Shown here: positions 31,700-32,067 of the stretch, piece by piece
Layout: each line of letters starts with the position of its first letter
Numbering within the stretch: position 1 is the first letter of the stretch
Assembly: GCA_024811115.1 (NCBI GenBank)
Contig: JAKOGH010000022.1
Coordinates: forward strand, 1 to 32,067
DNA length: 32,067 bases
DNA from: Terana coerulea
Lineage: Eukaryota > Basidiomycota > Agaricomycetes > Polyporales > Phanerochaetaceae
Direction of reading: 5' to 3'
Notes under the pieces: generated by a model
Database searches by the model: none
Told to the model about the DNA's origin: nothing
Seen by the model: the letters and a program-made list of their open reading frames with translations, nothing else
Made by a program: the position numbers and the translations under genes

Positions 31700-32067
31700 T
31701 CGCACTCGGATTGTCCACTCCTGCACTGTCCGTCAACGGCGAGCCCATGGATCGCGACTACTCGCGTTCTCGGAGCGTAAGCATGTCCACGTCCTGGGAA
31801 GAGGAAGAATTCGGTAGCGAAGGTGTGTGATCTCGTCCCAGCATATCTGCCTGCCGTGATTGACAGTATGCATGGACAGCACGGTCCTCGCTGCCTGTCG
31901 TACGTAACGCCGCACAGAGCGACGAGGTGGCCGCTGCCAATCAGCTTGATCGAATGACGATCTGGATTAAGAACGTCGAGTGAGTCGCCTGCCTTCCCCT
32001 TCCCTGCTCCCGCGCCCCCTGACCATGTCCCTTCCTCCTCCTGTAGAGGTCGTCGAAGACGCCCGCC
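31700..32067 (+). CDS. Further exons, partial at window end
   Basis: A frame running through LSVNGEPMDRDYSRSRS and SMSTSWEEEEFGSE ends at a GTGTGT donor (exon to 31822). It joins in phase across 31823-31879 to 31880-31979 (ARSSLPVVRNAAQSDEVAAA, then NQLDRMTIWIKNVE), which ends at GTGAGT. The next exon would begin near 32047, but its phase is unclear. The Ser/Arg-rich and then helical content fits a continuation of the kinase tail, but it may be a separate gene whose start (ATG at 31747) lies here. No domain is recognised and the 3' end lies outside the window. Confidence 0.4.

Noticed and set aside
1..32067. CRISPR arrays, rRNA genes, bacterial operons
   Set aside because: No regularly spaced short identical repeats, no rRNA-like sequence, and intron-rich genes throughout.

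Overview
The window reads as nuclear DNA of a filamentous basidiomycete, most likely an Agaricomycete. Genes are split by many introns of about 47-90 bp with GT..AG ends and CTNAC-like branch sites. The recognisable proteins (a zinc-cluster regulator, a ricin-B-like lectin, a KEN-box kinase) fit that group. No species is claimed.

Layout. (1) 1-7.8 kb is ordinary genic sequence. It holds a 5-exon multi-pass membrane protein resembling amino-acid transporters (plus strand, 1434-3182), a small beta-trefoil lectin-like protein (plus, 3811-4472), and a 15-exon Zn2Cys6 transcription factor (minus, 7699-4642) that I rebuilt exon by exon from its family pattern. The lectin and the factor are convergent. 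(2) 7.8-9.8 kb has no gene I can support. (3) 9806-18670 is a large inverted structure. Two copies of one 2.44-2.49 kb element lie in opposite orientation. Each has 20-bp terminal inverted repeats, a 2-bp target duplication, a CpG-dense half with internal repeats, a 35-nt palindrome, a tRNA-like Pol III module and an AT-rich half. Between them sit a decayed protein kinase (copy 1) and a decayed cyclin-box fragment. (4) 18.7-22.8 kb is gene-poor, with a 340-bp direct duplication. (5) 22.9-23.6 kb holds a small 3-exon gene of unknown function. (6) 23.6-28.6 kb is GC-rich and repetitive, including a tandem array with a period of 457-459 bp and a short minisatellite. (7) 28.7-32.07 kb holds kinase copy 2, a direct duplicate of copy 1 over about 2.5 kb, and further exons running off the window end.

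The main novelty candidates are the tRNA-module-bearing inverted element and the 457-bp tandem array with its conserved TATA-like module. The kinase encodes an HND catalytic loop, four KEN boxes and an acidic/basic coiled-coil tail. Both copies carry private single-base indels, and single-base indels also separate the two element copies and disturb the transcription factor. Sequencing or assembly error must therefore be excluded before calling decay.
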